Of a stretch of 29,126 nt of DNA, positions 1 to 7,678 are shown one piece after another (within the stretch, counting starts at the first letter, position 1; every line of letters starts with the position of its first letter). Made by a program: the position numbers and the translations under genes. The notes beneath the pieces are model-generated. The model searched no databases. It was not told the DNA's origin and was given only the letters and a program-made list of their open reading frames with translations. Source of the stretch: UMGS1851 sp900555605 (GTDB taxonomy: Bacteria > Bacillota > Clostridia > UBA1212 > UBA1255); NCBI GenBank assembly GCA_902472555.1, contig CABROF010000022.1, forward strand, positions 1-29,126, read 5' to 3'.

Positions 1-1270
1 CGTGTATCGGATGCGCTTCCAAAAAGGCAAGAAGGGCATCCGCCGCCGCCTCGTTCCGCACATACAGCGCTGCCATGGACCGCATGTCAATGGTATGCAG
101 GACGGTTTGCAGGGGACCGATTACCGTACCGGCGGCATCCAGTACCTCCAGGGATTCATTCAGATATAAAATAACGGTTGCCGGCGGAAATGCGCCGGAA
201 ACGAGTTCTGCATAATTTGAAGTGATTTCCGTGACGATGGACGGCGGGGTGATAAAAACGCCTATGGAATCCGGAACTGAGACATAATCCTTGGCGTCTG
301 TAGGTTCTTCTGCCGGCGTGAGTGCTGTATTTAACAGCGTTACTTTGATTTGGTCAACAAGTACTTTTGAGAAGTTAACCTGGAAGCCCACGGCGCCGGT
401 TTGATGGACCGCGGTCTGCCCCGAAAGCGCGGAGGAATTCAAGACCAACTCATCCTGCACGAATTCCTGAACCTGCGTACCATATACGGACAGCTTTAAT
501 TTTCCCGGTTCATTGATGGAAAGGTCTGCGGAGGCTCCTGCTTTGTCGATCACATTCCAGGCCCCGGGGGTTCTGATTGCCAGCTCCACGCCGTTTGCTG
601 CAGTAGCCGCCTGGCGAACGCACATCTGGTAATACTGCTCATCTGCCTGCTGCCGGTATACGATTGAAAACCAGCGTGCGGCATCGCGGACAGACAGAAA
701 TGTAACCTCCATTTCAATCTGATAATTTCCGAACATGCCCAGATAAGACGGCAGCATGATTTTTCCCAATTCCGCCTGTGAAGCATCTACGTAAAATGCA
801 TGATTTTTCACGTAGGCGTTTTTTTCTCCTACAGCAGACGCCACTGTCCAGCCTTCAGGCAGCGTGCCGTCCTCCAGACTGTCAAAGTCCTCTTCATATA
901 GGATGTATGCACCGTCTTCCCCGGATCGGGTTATCATATACAGCGTACAGCTGCTGCTCTGATATGTAAAATCAACTTTATGGGCGCCGTCTTTTGTAAA
1001 AGAGATCGCGGCTTCCGTGATCTCCGCGTCCGGGGCATCCGAGCGCACGGTGCAGTCACGGCCGGACACTGCGGTGCCGTGATAAGTAAAGGTAATGTGA
1101 TCAAGGGGGATTTCAGCACCTGTTTGTTCTAAAAGATAGCCGGTTTCATGCGTCAGCACAGGGCTGTCCGCAGATACGGCCGCAGGGGAGCCGGTACAAA
1201 GACAGAGCATCATACATGTACATAAGGCTGCGGCGCAGCATAACATGCGAAGGTTCCTGAACAGAGCCAT
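1..1270 (-). CDS. Secreted protein with jellyroll domain, cut by the left edge
   Basis: The frame is open without a stop from an ATG at 1270 to the window edge, giving at least 423 residues; the C-terminus lies outside. An AAGGAG site precedes the ATG. The first ~33 residues form a signal peptide (basic start, long Ala/Leu/Cys core, then SPAAVSA). Residues ~126-325 begin with EDFDSLEDGTLPEGW and read as a LamG/DUF1080-like beta-sandwich that could bind or cleave glycans. The last ~95 visible residues (VPDSIGVFITPPSIV, then LYLNESLEVLDAAG, then ALLAFLEAHPIH) resemble the start of a glycerophosphodiester-phosphodiesterase-like TIM barrel, but this is tentative because its catalytic part is not visible. 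It lies downstream of another secreted LamG-type gene, separated by a terminator, so it probably has its own promoter; I could not place one convincingly. The signal peptide and open frame are seen; the hydrolase role is inference. Confidence 0.75.
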   Translation of the reverse strand, partial: MALFRNLRMLCCAAALCTCMMLCLCTGSPAAVSADSPVLTHETGYLLEQTGAEIPLDHITFTYHGTAVSGRDCTVRSDAPDAEITEAAISFTKDGAHKVDFTYQSSSCTLYMITRSGEDGAYILYEEDFDSLEDGTLPEGWTVASAVGEKNAYVKNHAFYVDASQAELGKIMLPSYLGMFGNYQIEMEVTFLSVRDAARWFSIVYRQQADEQYYQMCVRQAATAANGVELAIRTPGAWNVIDKAGASADLSINEPGKLKLSVYGTQVQEFVQDELVLNSSALSGQTAVHQTGAVGFQVNFSKVLVDQIKVTLLNTALTPAEEPTDAKDYVSVPDSIGVFITPPSIVTEITSNYAELVSGAFPPATVILYLNESLEVLDAAGTVIGPLQTVLHTIDMRSMAALYVRNEAAADALLAFLEAHPIH

Positions 1271-1388
1271 TTTTATTTCAACTCCTTTTTATTATAAAAA
1301 TACAGCGGGTTTCATTCTTTTTCCAATCGGACCGCCGCCGGGGAAGCACAGCGGTTCCAAAGGCAAGATCATGGGTTCCGCAATATAC

Positions 1389-1430
1389 AAAATGGGGCGG
1401 CCGATTAAGGTCCGCCCCATTTTCTTTTCA
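1389..1430 (-). terminator. Strong intrinsic terminator, possibly bidirectional
   Basis: A perfect 12-bp stem (AAAATGGGGCGG at 1389-1400, complement at 1412-1423) has an 11-nt loop. On the minus strand it ends in TTTTGTAT, which suits termination of the LamG-type gene that stops at 1466. On the plus strand it is followed by TTTTCTTTTC, so it may work both ways. The rest of the 1271-1465 gap shows nothing else. Confidence 0.85.
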
Positions 1431-1465
1431 TCTGACGGAAACGGCAGGCGCGCAAAGGCAGAGAC

Positions 1466-2314
1466 TTATCCGTGTTTTCTGCCTGCTCTTTTTGTAACCG
1501 CCTGCATTGCGGCAATGCAAAAAGCTGCCGACAGCATAACCCAGGCCGTAGCCGAATCTCCGGTGTCGATATTGTTCAGCGTGACGCCTGCAGTCACATT
1601 TGCATTTGCCGCAACTTCTTCCGGTGTCAGATCTCTGCTGTAAAAACGCAGAGATTTCACGACAGCGGAGTAATTTCTGGAATCCTCGTCGTGTCCGATG
1701 AAGAAATTTCCGGCGGCGCCGATACGGGAGGCCGCCGCTGCTTTTGCAACCTCCTGACCGTCTGAATAGAGGATCGCTGAGCCGCCGGCACGGAAGGTTA
1801 CCGTCACCGTATGACCGTTAACCAGATCGCGGCCGTTTGCTGCCTTTGGCCGCGTATTGCCTGCGTTCTTAAACTCCAGTTCTCCGTTGGAGACGCGGAT
1901 GAACAGTGAAAAGTTGTCATTTTGGTCGTTGTTGAGGAAGGTATTGAAATCCTTTCCTTTGGGGACAAATTCATCCAGGACCATTTCTACGGTAAATGAT
2001 TCGCCGTTGATTAGGTTCAGCAATGTTTCGGGCAGTATGATTTTCTGTGAATCAATGGCAAGCCCCTGATCTGTCCAGGTACATTTCTCACTGAGCGTTA
2101 GATCGAAATGATTTCCGTTTCCGCTGACATCATACCATTTTCCGGAGCTTTTGTCCTGCCCATTCAGCGTATTGAAGCTGCCTTCATATAATGCCGCAAG
2201 ACCGTCTGTCACGTAATGGATCTGAATGTCTGCGGCAGAAACCGGCACACATAGAACCGTAAGCGTAAGAATCAACATCAATAATGAAAAAACGAGCGGT
2301 TTTTTCTGCTTCAT
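1466..2314 (-). CDS. Secreted LamG-like protein with cell-wall sorting-like tail
   Basis: A protein of 282 residues. Three ATGs lie in a row (2320, 2317, 2314). The GGAGGG site abuts the first and sits about 7 nt before the third, so 2314 is preferred. Residues ~1-28 are a signal peptide (KQKK start, Leu-rich core, VPVSAA). The middle (~35-225) is a concanavalin/LamG-type jellyroll with typical phrases such as FNTLNGQDKSSGKWYDVSGN and LRFYSRDLTPEE. The tail reads NIDTGDSA, a hydrophobic stretch, then KRAGRKHG. That matches the layout of Clostridia sorting signals (NPxTGD-type) read by a sortase, though the first motif residues are atypical. It most likely displays a glycan-binding domain on the surface. 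A sigma-A-type promoter precedes it and a strong terminator follows it, so it is probably a single-gene unit. Confidence 0.8.
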   Translation of the reverse strand: MKQKKPLVFSLLMLILTLTVLCVPVSAADIQIHYVTDGLAALYEGSFNTLNGQDKSSGKWYDVSGNGNHFDLTLSEKCTWTDQGLAIDSQKIILPETLLNLINGESFTVEMVLDEFVPKGKDFNTFLNNDQNDNFSLFIRVSNGELEFKNAGNTRPKAANGRDLVNGHTVTVTFRAGGSAILYSDGQEVAKAAAASRIGAAGNFFIGHDEDSRNYSAVVKSLRFYSRDLTPEEVAANANVTAGVTLNNIDTGDSATAWVMLSAAFCIAAMQAVTKRAGRKHG

Positions 2315-2331
2315 CATCATCCCTCCGATGT

Positions 2332-2374
2332 ATTAAATTTATATTTATTAATATAATATCAATATAAATTTAAT
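2332..2374. repeat. 14-bp inverted repeat overlapping the promoter
   Basis: ATTAAATTTATATT at 2332-2345 and its exact complement at 2361-2374 flank the -10 box. One arm lies in the -35/-10 spacer, the other at the predicted transcript start. This placement suits an operator for a dimeric repressor; the AT-rich make-up means chance cannot be excluded. Confidence 0.6.
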
Positions 2375-2381
2375 ATGTCAA
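2353..2381 (-). promoter_or_regulatory. Sigma-A promoter of the LamG-like gene
   Basis: On the minus strand TTGACA (2381-2376) and TATTAT (2358-2353) are 17 nt apart, a near-consensus promoter. Predicted start of transcription is near 2346, about 30 nt before the start codon. Confidence 0.8.
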
Positions 2382-2407
2382 CAATTTCCGGAAATATTTT
2401 CAGCGTT

Positions 2408-4717
2408 TTATGACCGATCCTGCCTGTACACCTCAACCTCACTGAGCTGAAACAAATAGCCGTCGTTTCCGCCTAATGCATCTGTCATTTCCAGTGCGGT
2501 CACCCGTATATATCGTGCCGGAACAGCGGAAAAGGAGCAAGCCCGGGGCAGGGCGCCGAGACCTGCAGCCTCTGTACAGCGCGCGGCCTCTGTCCAATTT
2601 TTCCGGTCCTCAGAGACCTCAATTTTAAAGGATTTCGGAAAATAAGCGCTGGTTCCGTCCTGACGCGGGTACAGAAGCACCAAGTCAATCGGATACGTTT
2701 CCTGCAGATCTACAATCAGCCACTCTTCGCCGAACGGATCATTCATATGAATTTTTATCTGAGAGGACCAGCCTGTTTCAATATTTCCGTCTGTCAGATG
2801 GGATTTCATCCACCCCCAATTTTCTACTGAGGAAGAAACCGTTACAGGCTTATGCAGTGCGGCGTTATTTTCTGCCGTGATGGTTTCGTCGGGAACAAAG
2901 GGCTTTTGGATTTCCTGTGTTCCGGTATCATGATAGATCTCTATTTCCGCCAGCTCCGCAACCTCTCTGCCCCCTGCCTGCCTGCATTGGTGAAGGACGA
3001 GTTTGACATACCGCGCGGATACTGTGTCAAAAGTGACAGTGGGAATTTCTGTTTGGGTGGGCTGCTCTGTGATATGAGAAGCGGCAGCGCACCATTCCTT
3101 TCCGTCTTCTGAGTACAAAATAGAGTATTCCACAGGGAAATAGGTGCCGAAGGAGTCTGTTCCATACGCGCCGGTGGGGTACAGATCGACGCGGTTGATC
3201 TCGACGGCGCGCTTCAGATCCACCATCAGATAGATTTCGGGGTCTTCTCGGTTTTCCGCCGTCCGCTGGTAGCGCCAGCCTTTTACGGAGGCAGACGAAA
3301 AACGGGTGCCGTCATTGGCGCGGCATGCATAATATCCGTTTTCTCCCACGGAATAGGAAGCGTAAATTGGTTTTTCCAAAGCAAGATTTTGAGCGGAAGC
3401 ATCCGCATACGGCTTCGTAAGGTCAACGCCCTTTTCCAGCTGATACAGCCGGAAGCCCCCGGCGGAAAATTCTGCGGTGAATGCGCCGTTTTCTATGGGC
3501 ACTGCAGCCGCTGCTTCTGCGCCCCCGGTAACATCCGTCAGCGCGGAGACGCCCTGCAGACGGAACGTAATTTTCGCATCATTTGTATAATCCTTATTGA
3601 CAATCATCAGATAATTTCGCCCGTTTACGCGATCCTTCATCAGCGATACCAGAAAATCTGTCTGATCCGCGCCGGCTGACAAATACCAGTCCTCCGGAAG
3701 CATAACCGTAGCGGAATCTGCGCGGCCGTGGTGATAAATTTCGAGCGCATCTAAATTCCCTAAAATTTTGCTCACCTTTTTAACAGAACGGTTGATATCT
3801 GCGATGCCGTCGAAGGTATCGGATTTTGTTCCGTCCGGCCGGATGATGGCATCCGTAAATTCTTCGTTGCCCCTGTCCACCGGCGTCATATATGTAAAAT
3901 ATTTGAGATTTTTATAGCCGTAAGCCAGCGCCGCCGAAGCATGATATCTGGTCTCGGAGACCGTGGGCCGCCTGAATCCGTTGATCACGCCTACCGACTG
4001 CAGATAAAGCGCCGTATCAACGCCGTATTTAAGTCCGATTTCCCGCACGAAGTTCATATTGGCAAACATCTGCGGCACAGAGCCTGCCTCCAGACCGAAC
4101 GGATACTGGTCATACGAAAGATAACTCATATTTTCCGGACCTGCGGCATTGATCCAATCCTCCGCGTGTCCTTTCGGGTCCTGAAGCGCACCCATGGGCA
4201 GCATATTGAGCTGCACGAGACAGCCCGGCATTTCTTCCCGGAAAATCCGGGCAATGCGGCCGTAAGGATTCGCGTTTGACGGCTCATCCTTCAAATAAAA
4301 ACCCGCGACACAATCGTATTCCCGGTAACGCCGGGCAAGCTGGCGCAGCTGTTCATCCGTCTTGCCGAGCAGATCCGTAAAGTCCGAATCCGCAACGGTA
4401 ACCTGAATCCCCCGTTCCCCGCATAATTTCAGCATTTCCTCCAATGTCCCGGGATCTGTAAAAATCGGGTCCGTGCCCCATTCCAGCAGATCAATTCCCG
4501 CCTCTTTCAGCAGATCGTATTGCTCTGCCGTGGTAAAGCCCTTCATTGGCGGCCAAAAGACAGAAATCAGAATTTCACCATTTCCGTTCATTTCCAAGTC
4601 ATCCTTTTGATTTTGATTATTTTTGTCCGAAGGCCGGTTTCCTGTACAGGCCAGCAGCAGACAGCCGATACAGGCTAAACATACCGCAATCAAAATTACC
4701 CGATATTTTCTTTTCAT
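2408..4717 (-). CDS. Lipoprotein glycoside-hydrolase-like protein with two CBM32 domains
   Basis: A protein of 769 residues. The open frame runs further upstream to 5020, but that stretch contains the promoter (4792-4819). The ATG at 4717 has an AAAGGGG site and starts a lipoprotein signal (MKRKYR, then LLAC with lipid-bearing Cys24). Residues ~48-330 look like a TIM barrel of the GH-A / DUF4434 type: ISVFWPPMKGFTTAEQYDLL, AGFYLKDEPSNANP (Asp144-Glu145, candidate acid/base), and SYDQYPFGLEAG. The next ~100 residues look like a small beta domain. Two F5/8 type C (CBM32-like) domains follow at ~444-597 and ~618-769, each with the DGN/DGT, IVDL or MVDL, and ARYIRV or ARYVKL hallmarks. It should be tethered outside the membrane and bind or hydrolyse host or plant glycans. 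Substrate unknown. Transcribed alone, divergent from the broken gene at 5091. Confidence 0.85.
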   Translation of the reverse strand: MKRKYRVILIAVCLACIGCLLLACTGNRPSDKNNQNQKDDLEMNGNGEILISVFWPPMKGFTTAEQYDLLKEAGIDLLEWGTDPIFTDPGTLEEMLKLCGERGIQVTVADSDFTDLLGKTDEQLRQLARRYREYDCVAGFYLKDEPSNANPYGRIARIFREEMPGCLVQLNMLPMGALQDPKGHAEDWINAAGPENMSYLSYDQYPFGLEAGSVPQMFANMNFVREIGLKYGVDTALYLQSVGVINGFRRPTVSETRYHASAALAYGYKNLKYFTYMTPVDRGNEEFTDAIIRPDGTKSDTFDGIADINRSVKKVSKILGNLDALEIYHHGRADSATVMLPEDWYLSAGADQTDFLVSLMKDRVNGRNYLMIVNKDYTNDAKITFRLQGVSALTDVTGGAEAAAAVPIENGAFTAEFSAGGFRLYQLEKGVDLTKPYADASAQNLALEKPIYASYSVGENGYYACRANDGTRFSSASVKGWRYQRTAENREDPEIYLMVDLKRAVEINRVDLYPTGAYGTDSFGTYFPVEYSILYSEDGKEWCAAASHITEQPTQTEIPTVTFDTVSARYVKLVLHQCRQAGGREVAELAEIEIYHDTGTQEIQKPFVPDETITAENNAALHKPVTVSSSVENWGWMKSHLTDGNIETGWSSQIKIHMNDPFGEEWLIVDLQETYPIDLVLLYPRQDGTSAYFPKSFKIEVSEDRKNWTEAARCTEAAGLGALPRACSFSAVPARYIRVTALEMTDALGGNDGYLFQLSEVEVYRQDRS

Positions 4718-4791
4718 TTTCCGCCCCTTTTCTCTCGTTTTGCCCGAAGTATATTTTGAAAAACTTTTTTGCACATTTAATATATGAATTA

Positions 4792-4819
4792 ATAATAAAG
4801 GATACACCGCATTTGTCAA
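4792..4819 (-). promoter_or_regulatory. Promoter of the CBM32 lipoprotein gene
   Basis: Minus strand TTGACA (4819-4814), 16-nt spacer, TATTAT (4797-4792). It lies 75 nt before the ATG at 4717, inside the false upstream extension of the reading frame, and so supports the shorter start. Confidence 0.8.
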
Positions 4820-5024
4820 GAAAAGAATTTGCGCGGACAGGCAATTTCCTAAAAAGGCCATCTCGCCGCCGGCATTTGCCTGCGCTGCAGCAAGCCCGAT
4901 TTTGCAGACCCGCCGCCGACACCTGCCGATAAAGCGCCTCCATTCACAGCACGTCAACAATGAAGAAATCAGGAACAAAAAAGGAACGTTTTTGCGGCAT
5001 AAAAATTGAAATAATATCAATTTC

Positions 5025-5053
5025 TTGACTTCCGTCTGCCCATAGGATATTAT
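5025..5053 (+). promoter_or_regulatory. Promoter facing the broken gene at 5091
   Basis: TTGACT (5025-5030), 17-nt spacer, TATTAT (5048-5053). The promoter appears intact although the gene behind it is broken. Confidence 0.7.
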
Positions 5054-5090
5054 TGTAAATAGCAGTTAATGTTACAGAGGAATACATACT

Positions 5091-5628
5091 ATGAGGCCGA
5101 TTATGCGCAAAATTTTTTCTGCTTTTGTATGTCTGGCGACGATGATCACGATGCAGCTTTCATCAACCGCCCGGAAGGCATATCTTTCGGAAAATTTATC
5201 AGAATCAAAGAATCTGAATGAATTTTTAGATGCCGCTTCTGTTACGGAAAGCAATAGATTCAATACAAATATAGTAAGCGAGGATGTTTCGAGAAGATCT
5301 GCTTTTGAAAAGCATTTTATTTGTAATGATGGTTCCTATATTGCTGCTGCATATCCTGAAGTGATACATGTCTTTAAAGAGGGACAGTGGGAAGAAGCCA
5401 GATGGGATTTATTATCGCGGCGGGCAGTTTGCTTTGGGTTTTATAAATACGACAGTTAGCCCGACAATAGACTTGTGGCTTGAACGATTTTGTCTCATGG
5501 CTAAAAATGGGTATAATATTAAAGAATGTATTTATGAAGCCGATGTTTTTGCTGGTATACCTATAATTGGAAATGGTGTGGGAATGAAATATTTTATTGG
5601 TGATACTTATCAGGTGTTAAGCAGATAG
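5091..5628 (+). pseudogene. Broken surface-protein gene, possible chimera of two remnants
   Basis: Two frames together make one interrupted gene. The first (5091-5459) starts after an AGAGGAA site with a signal-peptide-like N-terminus. It continues with SAFEKHFICNDGSYIAAAYP and EVIHVFKEGQWEE, the leader seen in large clostridial Rhs/YD-type secreted proteins, then stops. The second frame (from about 5405 to 5628) reads YYRGGQFALGFINTTVSPTI and DLWLERFCLMAKNGYNIKE, ending GMKYFIGDTYQVLSR. That pattern (ALGF, hydrophobic helix, closing Gly-Asp strand) resembles the end of caspase-like (CHAT/C25-type) peptidases. So either one gene suffered a large deletion plus frameshift, or two remnants were fused. 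The AT-rich base use differs from the flanking glycan genes. The frame break is seen; the family matches are recall-based and moderate. Confidence 0.6.
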
Positions 5629-5690
5629 CAGTACTTAAGGTTTTGGCATTTTAGAAAAATAATATTAATTAAATAGAAGGAGCCGTTCTT

Positions 5691-6506
5691 ATGAAAAAAT
5701 TTATATATGCCTTTACAATTGGGATATTTGTTATAATCGCAGCAGTCATATCTTTAGAAATAAGTAAAAAAGAAACAAGCAATGATGATAAACAAATAGA
5801 TATGATATCTTTCCGTGAAATAACCGGAGATGAAAATTCAGTACGAAAGAAACAGGCAATTTTACAGGATCAAATCATAGAGATTACTTATGAATATGAA
5901 ACGTATACGACATCTATAGCAGCCTCCTCCGTAACAAAAGAAACTTTATACTACAACACAAATATTGATGTTTATATAGATTCAGAATCTAACAAGTATC
6001 TCTTTCTCCAAGAATCAGATCTTTTTTGCGGATTCGTAAAGAAAGACTACTATTGGAAGTATTTGAATGGTGATTTATATTTATATGTATCAAAGGAGAC
6101 TGCAGTAGAAGCTGCAGAGAATCAGTTGCCGTTATATGTTTTAGATTTTAATTGTTATGATATGATATCCTGTCAATACTGCGAAAGTACCGGTGTTTAT
6201 GAAATGCAGTACAGCAGATTGTTAAACGGAATACCAACAGATGATATAATCAAGATCTTTATCCAGGCAGACGGTCAGCTTGGCGCGTTTACTGCATTTA
6301 AGCATGGGGCATATCATGATATTCATATTTCGGAGGAAGCGATTGCACAGGCCCGGCAGGCGGCGGCTTCTATAACCGATCCATTGATGTATGAGTATAT
6401 TACCTCGAGTGAAGAGGGCATCATACTTCTTCAGTATCATGAGGTATCGGAAAACGGTTACAGCAGAGCCGTTCCCTCCGCGTTTGTGCTGCAGCCTGCG
6501 CAATAG
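5691..6506 (+). CDS. Hypothetical membrane-anchored exported protein
   Basis: 271 residues with an AAGGAG site before the ATG. Residues ~4-24 are a single hydrophobic segment, acting as a signal anchor or uncleaved signal; the remaining ~245 residues should lie outside the cell. The exported part is rich in Tyr, Ile, Asp and Glu, with repeated pairs of beta-like strands (NIDVYIDSESNKYLFLQE, LFCGFVKKDYYWKYLNGDLY). It also has a segment with the feel of PepSY/YcdB-like domains (KETAVEAAENQLPLY). I do not recognise a named family. AT-rich codon use matches the broken gene just upstream, and both may belong to the same insertion. It is followed after 60-80 nt by two small membrane-protein genes with the same topology, which suggests a set of surface proteins. 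Confidence 0.7.
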   Translation: MKKFIYAFTIGIFVIIAAVISLEISKKETSNDDKQIDMISFREITGDENSVRKKQAILQDQIIEITYEYETYTTSIAASSVTKETLYYNTNIDVYIDSESNKYLFLQESDLFCGFVKKDYYWKYLNGDLYLYVSKETAVEAAENQLPLYVLDFNCYDMISCQYCESTGVYEMQYSRLLNGIPTDDIIKIFIQADGQLGAFTAFKHGAYHDIHISEEAIAQARQAAASITDPLMYEYITSSEEGIILLQYHEVSENGYSRAVPSAFVLQPAQ

Positions 6507-6584
6507 CGGAAGAGCAGATCCGGTCTGACGCCGGGATTCGCCATATGGCCGGAATTTTTATAAGCAGAAAGGATGCGAAGCGAT

Positions 6585-7061
6585 ATGTATGATACAGAAC
6601 AAATGGAACAAACGGAACAGCTGGAAAAGGACCAAAAAGCCCGGAGCTGGGTAGTTGCGGCGTTTGCGTTTTCCATATTTGTTTTTATCATCCTGATCAT
6701 CCGCGGATACCACCCGGTGAATCCCGAACGCGTAGATTTCGTTGATTTAAAGGGCTGGATAAAGGTCAATATTGATCACCATAATCGGGAGGCATTCTTT
6801 GATGTAACCATCAGCAATCAGGAGTCTGTTCGGAAATTGGTCGAAACGGAGCGCTTGATGTATACAGAAAACGCTAAAAACAGACGCTGCGTAAAACAAA
6901 GTAGTATTTGGAGAATCAATCTTATTTACCACATGAAAGACGGAAGTGAAATCACCAGAAAATACGACGGGCAAAGGGAGTGCTATGCATTATACGAAAG
7001 CATTTACGCGCTGCCAGAGGTTTGGGCATATATACAGGCGCATCCGGATTTGCCGGAGTGA
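6585..7061 (+). CDS. Small single-pass membrane protein, tandem copy 1
   Basis: 158 residues from the ATG at 6585. An in-frame ATG at 6573 lies directly against the AGAAAGG site, so it is a poor start; the site is ~11 nt from 6585. The N-terminus MYDTEQMEQTEQLEKDQKAR is charged and cytoplasmic, followed by a membrane helix (~23-42, VVAAFAFSIFVFIILIIRGY) and an exterior domain of ~115 residues. The end of the domain (MKDGSEITRKYDGQRECYAL, then ALPEVWAYIQAHPDLPE) is nearly the same in the next gene, while the middle differs. No known family recognised. Probably co-transcribed with copy 2, 50 nt downstream. Confidence 0.75.
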   Translation: MYDTEQMEQTEQLEKDQKARSWVVAAFAFSIFVFIILIIRGYHPVNPERVDFVDLKGWIKVNIDHHNREAFFDVTISNQESVRKLVETERLMYTENAKNRRCVKQSSIWRINLIYHMKDGSEITRKYDGQRECYALYESIYALPEVWAYIQAHPDLPE

Positions 7062-7111
7062 TTTCGGTTTTGGCGGATTTGCGGCTTGAAGCAGAAAGGA
7101 TGCGAAGCGAT

Positions 7112-7570
7112 ATGTATGATACAGAACAAATGGAACAAACGGAACAGCTGGAAAAGGACCAAAAAGCCCGGAGCTGGGTAGTTGCGGCGTTTGCGTTTTC
7201 CATATTTGTTTTTATCATCCTGATCATCCGCGGATACCACCCGGTGAATCCGGATAAGGTTGCATTCATCACATCAACGGGCCGTATAAATATTGGCGGA
7301 GAAAGTGCCTATTTTTCCATATCCGCCAGCAATCCGGATTCCATTCGCAGGCTTGTTGAGGCAGAACGGCTGATGTATACGGAAACGGTTGATAATAAAG
7401 ACATATATCTTTCGATTTGGGGAATTAATCTCACTTATCACATGAAAGACGGAAGTGAAATCACCAGAAAATATGACGGGCAAAGGGAGTGCTATGCATT
7501 ATACGAAAGCATTTATGCGCTGCCGGAGGTTCGGGCATATATACAGGCGCATCCGGTCTTGCCGGAGTGA
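7112..7570 (+). CDS. Small single-pass membrane protein, tandem copy 2
   Basis: 152 residues, paralogue of the preceding gene with the same cytoplasmic head and membrane helix. The frame is open further upstream, but that stretch is the 3' end of copy 1 in another frame. The start was placed as in copy 1. Relative to copy 1 the exterior domain diverges from VAFITSTGRINIGG to about IWGINLTYH, then becomes almost identical again to the end. The variable part still aligns (SNPDSIRRLVEAERLMYTE against SNQESVRKLVETERLMYTE), so it is a diverged domain, not a replacement by an unrelated one. The duplicated 3' flank supplies the -35 box of the paaK promoter. Function unknown. Confidence 0.75.
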   Translation: MYDTEQMEQTEQLEKDQKARSWVVAAFAFSIFVFIILIIRGYHPVNPDKVAFITSTGRINIGGESAYFSISASNPDSIRRLVEAERLMYTETVDNKDIYLSIWGINLTYHMKDGSEITRKYDGQRECYALYESIYALPEVRAYIQAHPVLPE

Positions 7571-7594
7571 TTCCGGTTTTGGCGGATTTGCGGC

Positions 7595-7623
7595 TTGAAG
7601 CGGAAAAATATTGCTGATATAAT
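7595..7623 (+). promoter_or_regulatory. Promoter of paaK
   Basis: TTGAAG (7595-7600), 17-nt spacer, TATAAT (7618-7623), 55 nt before the paaK start. The -35 box falls in the duplicated 3' flank of the upstream gene unit; the first unit copy lacks a matching -10. Confidence 0.7.
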
Positions 7624-7678
7624 AACAGAATAGTTGTAAAATAAACCTTCAGCTATGAAAGGAAAGGGATCTTTACAT

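Larger units (their letters stand above)
6562..7601 (+). repeat. Tandem duplication of a ~0.5-kb gene unit
   Basis: Bases 6562-6724 and 7089-7251 are identical over 163 nt. Bases 6931-7092 and 7440-7601 are about 95% identical and include 31 nt beyond the stop codons. The sequence between these blocks is much less similar and differs by 18 nt in length. The unit therefore covers ribosome site, gene and 3' flank. Confidence 0.9.

Noticed and set aside
4718..5020. Longer N-terminus for the CBM32 lipoprotein (open frame to 5020)
   Set aside because: The extension contains the TTGACA/TATTAT promoter and lacks lipoprotein features; the ATG at 4717 has a ribosome site and a lipobox.
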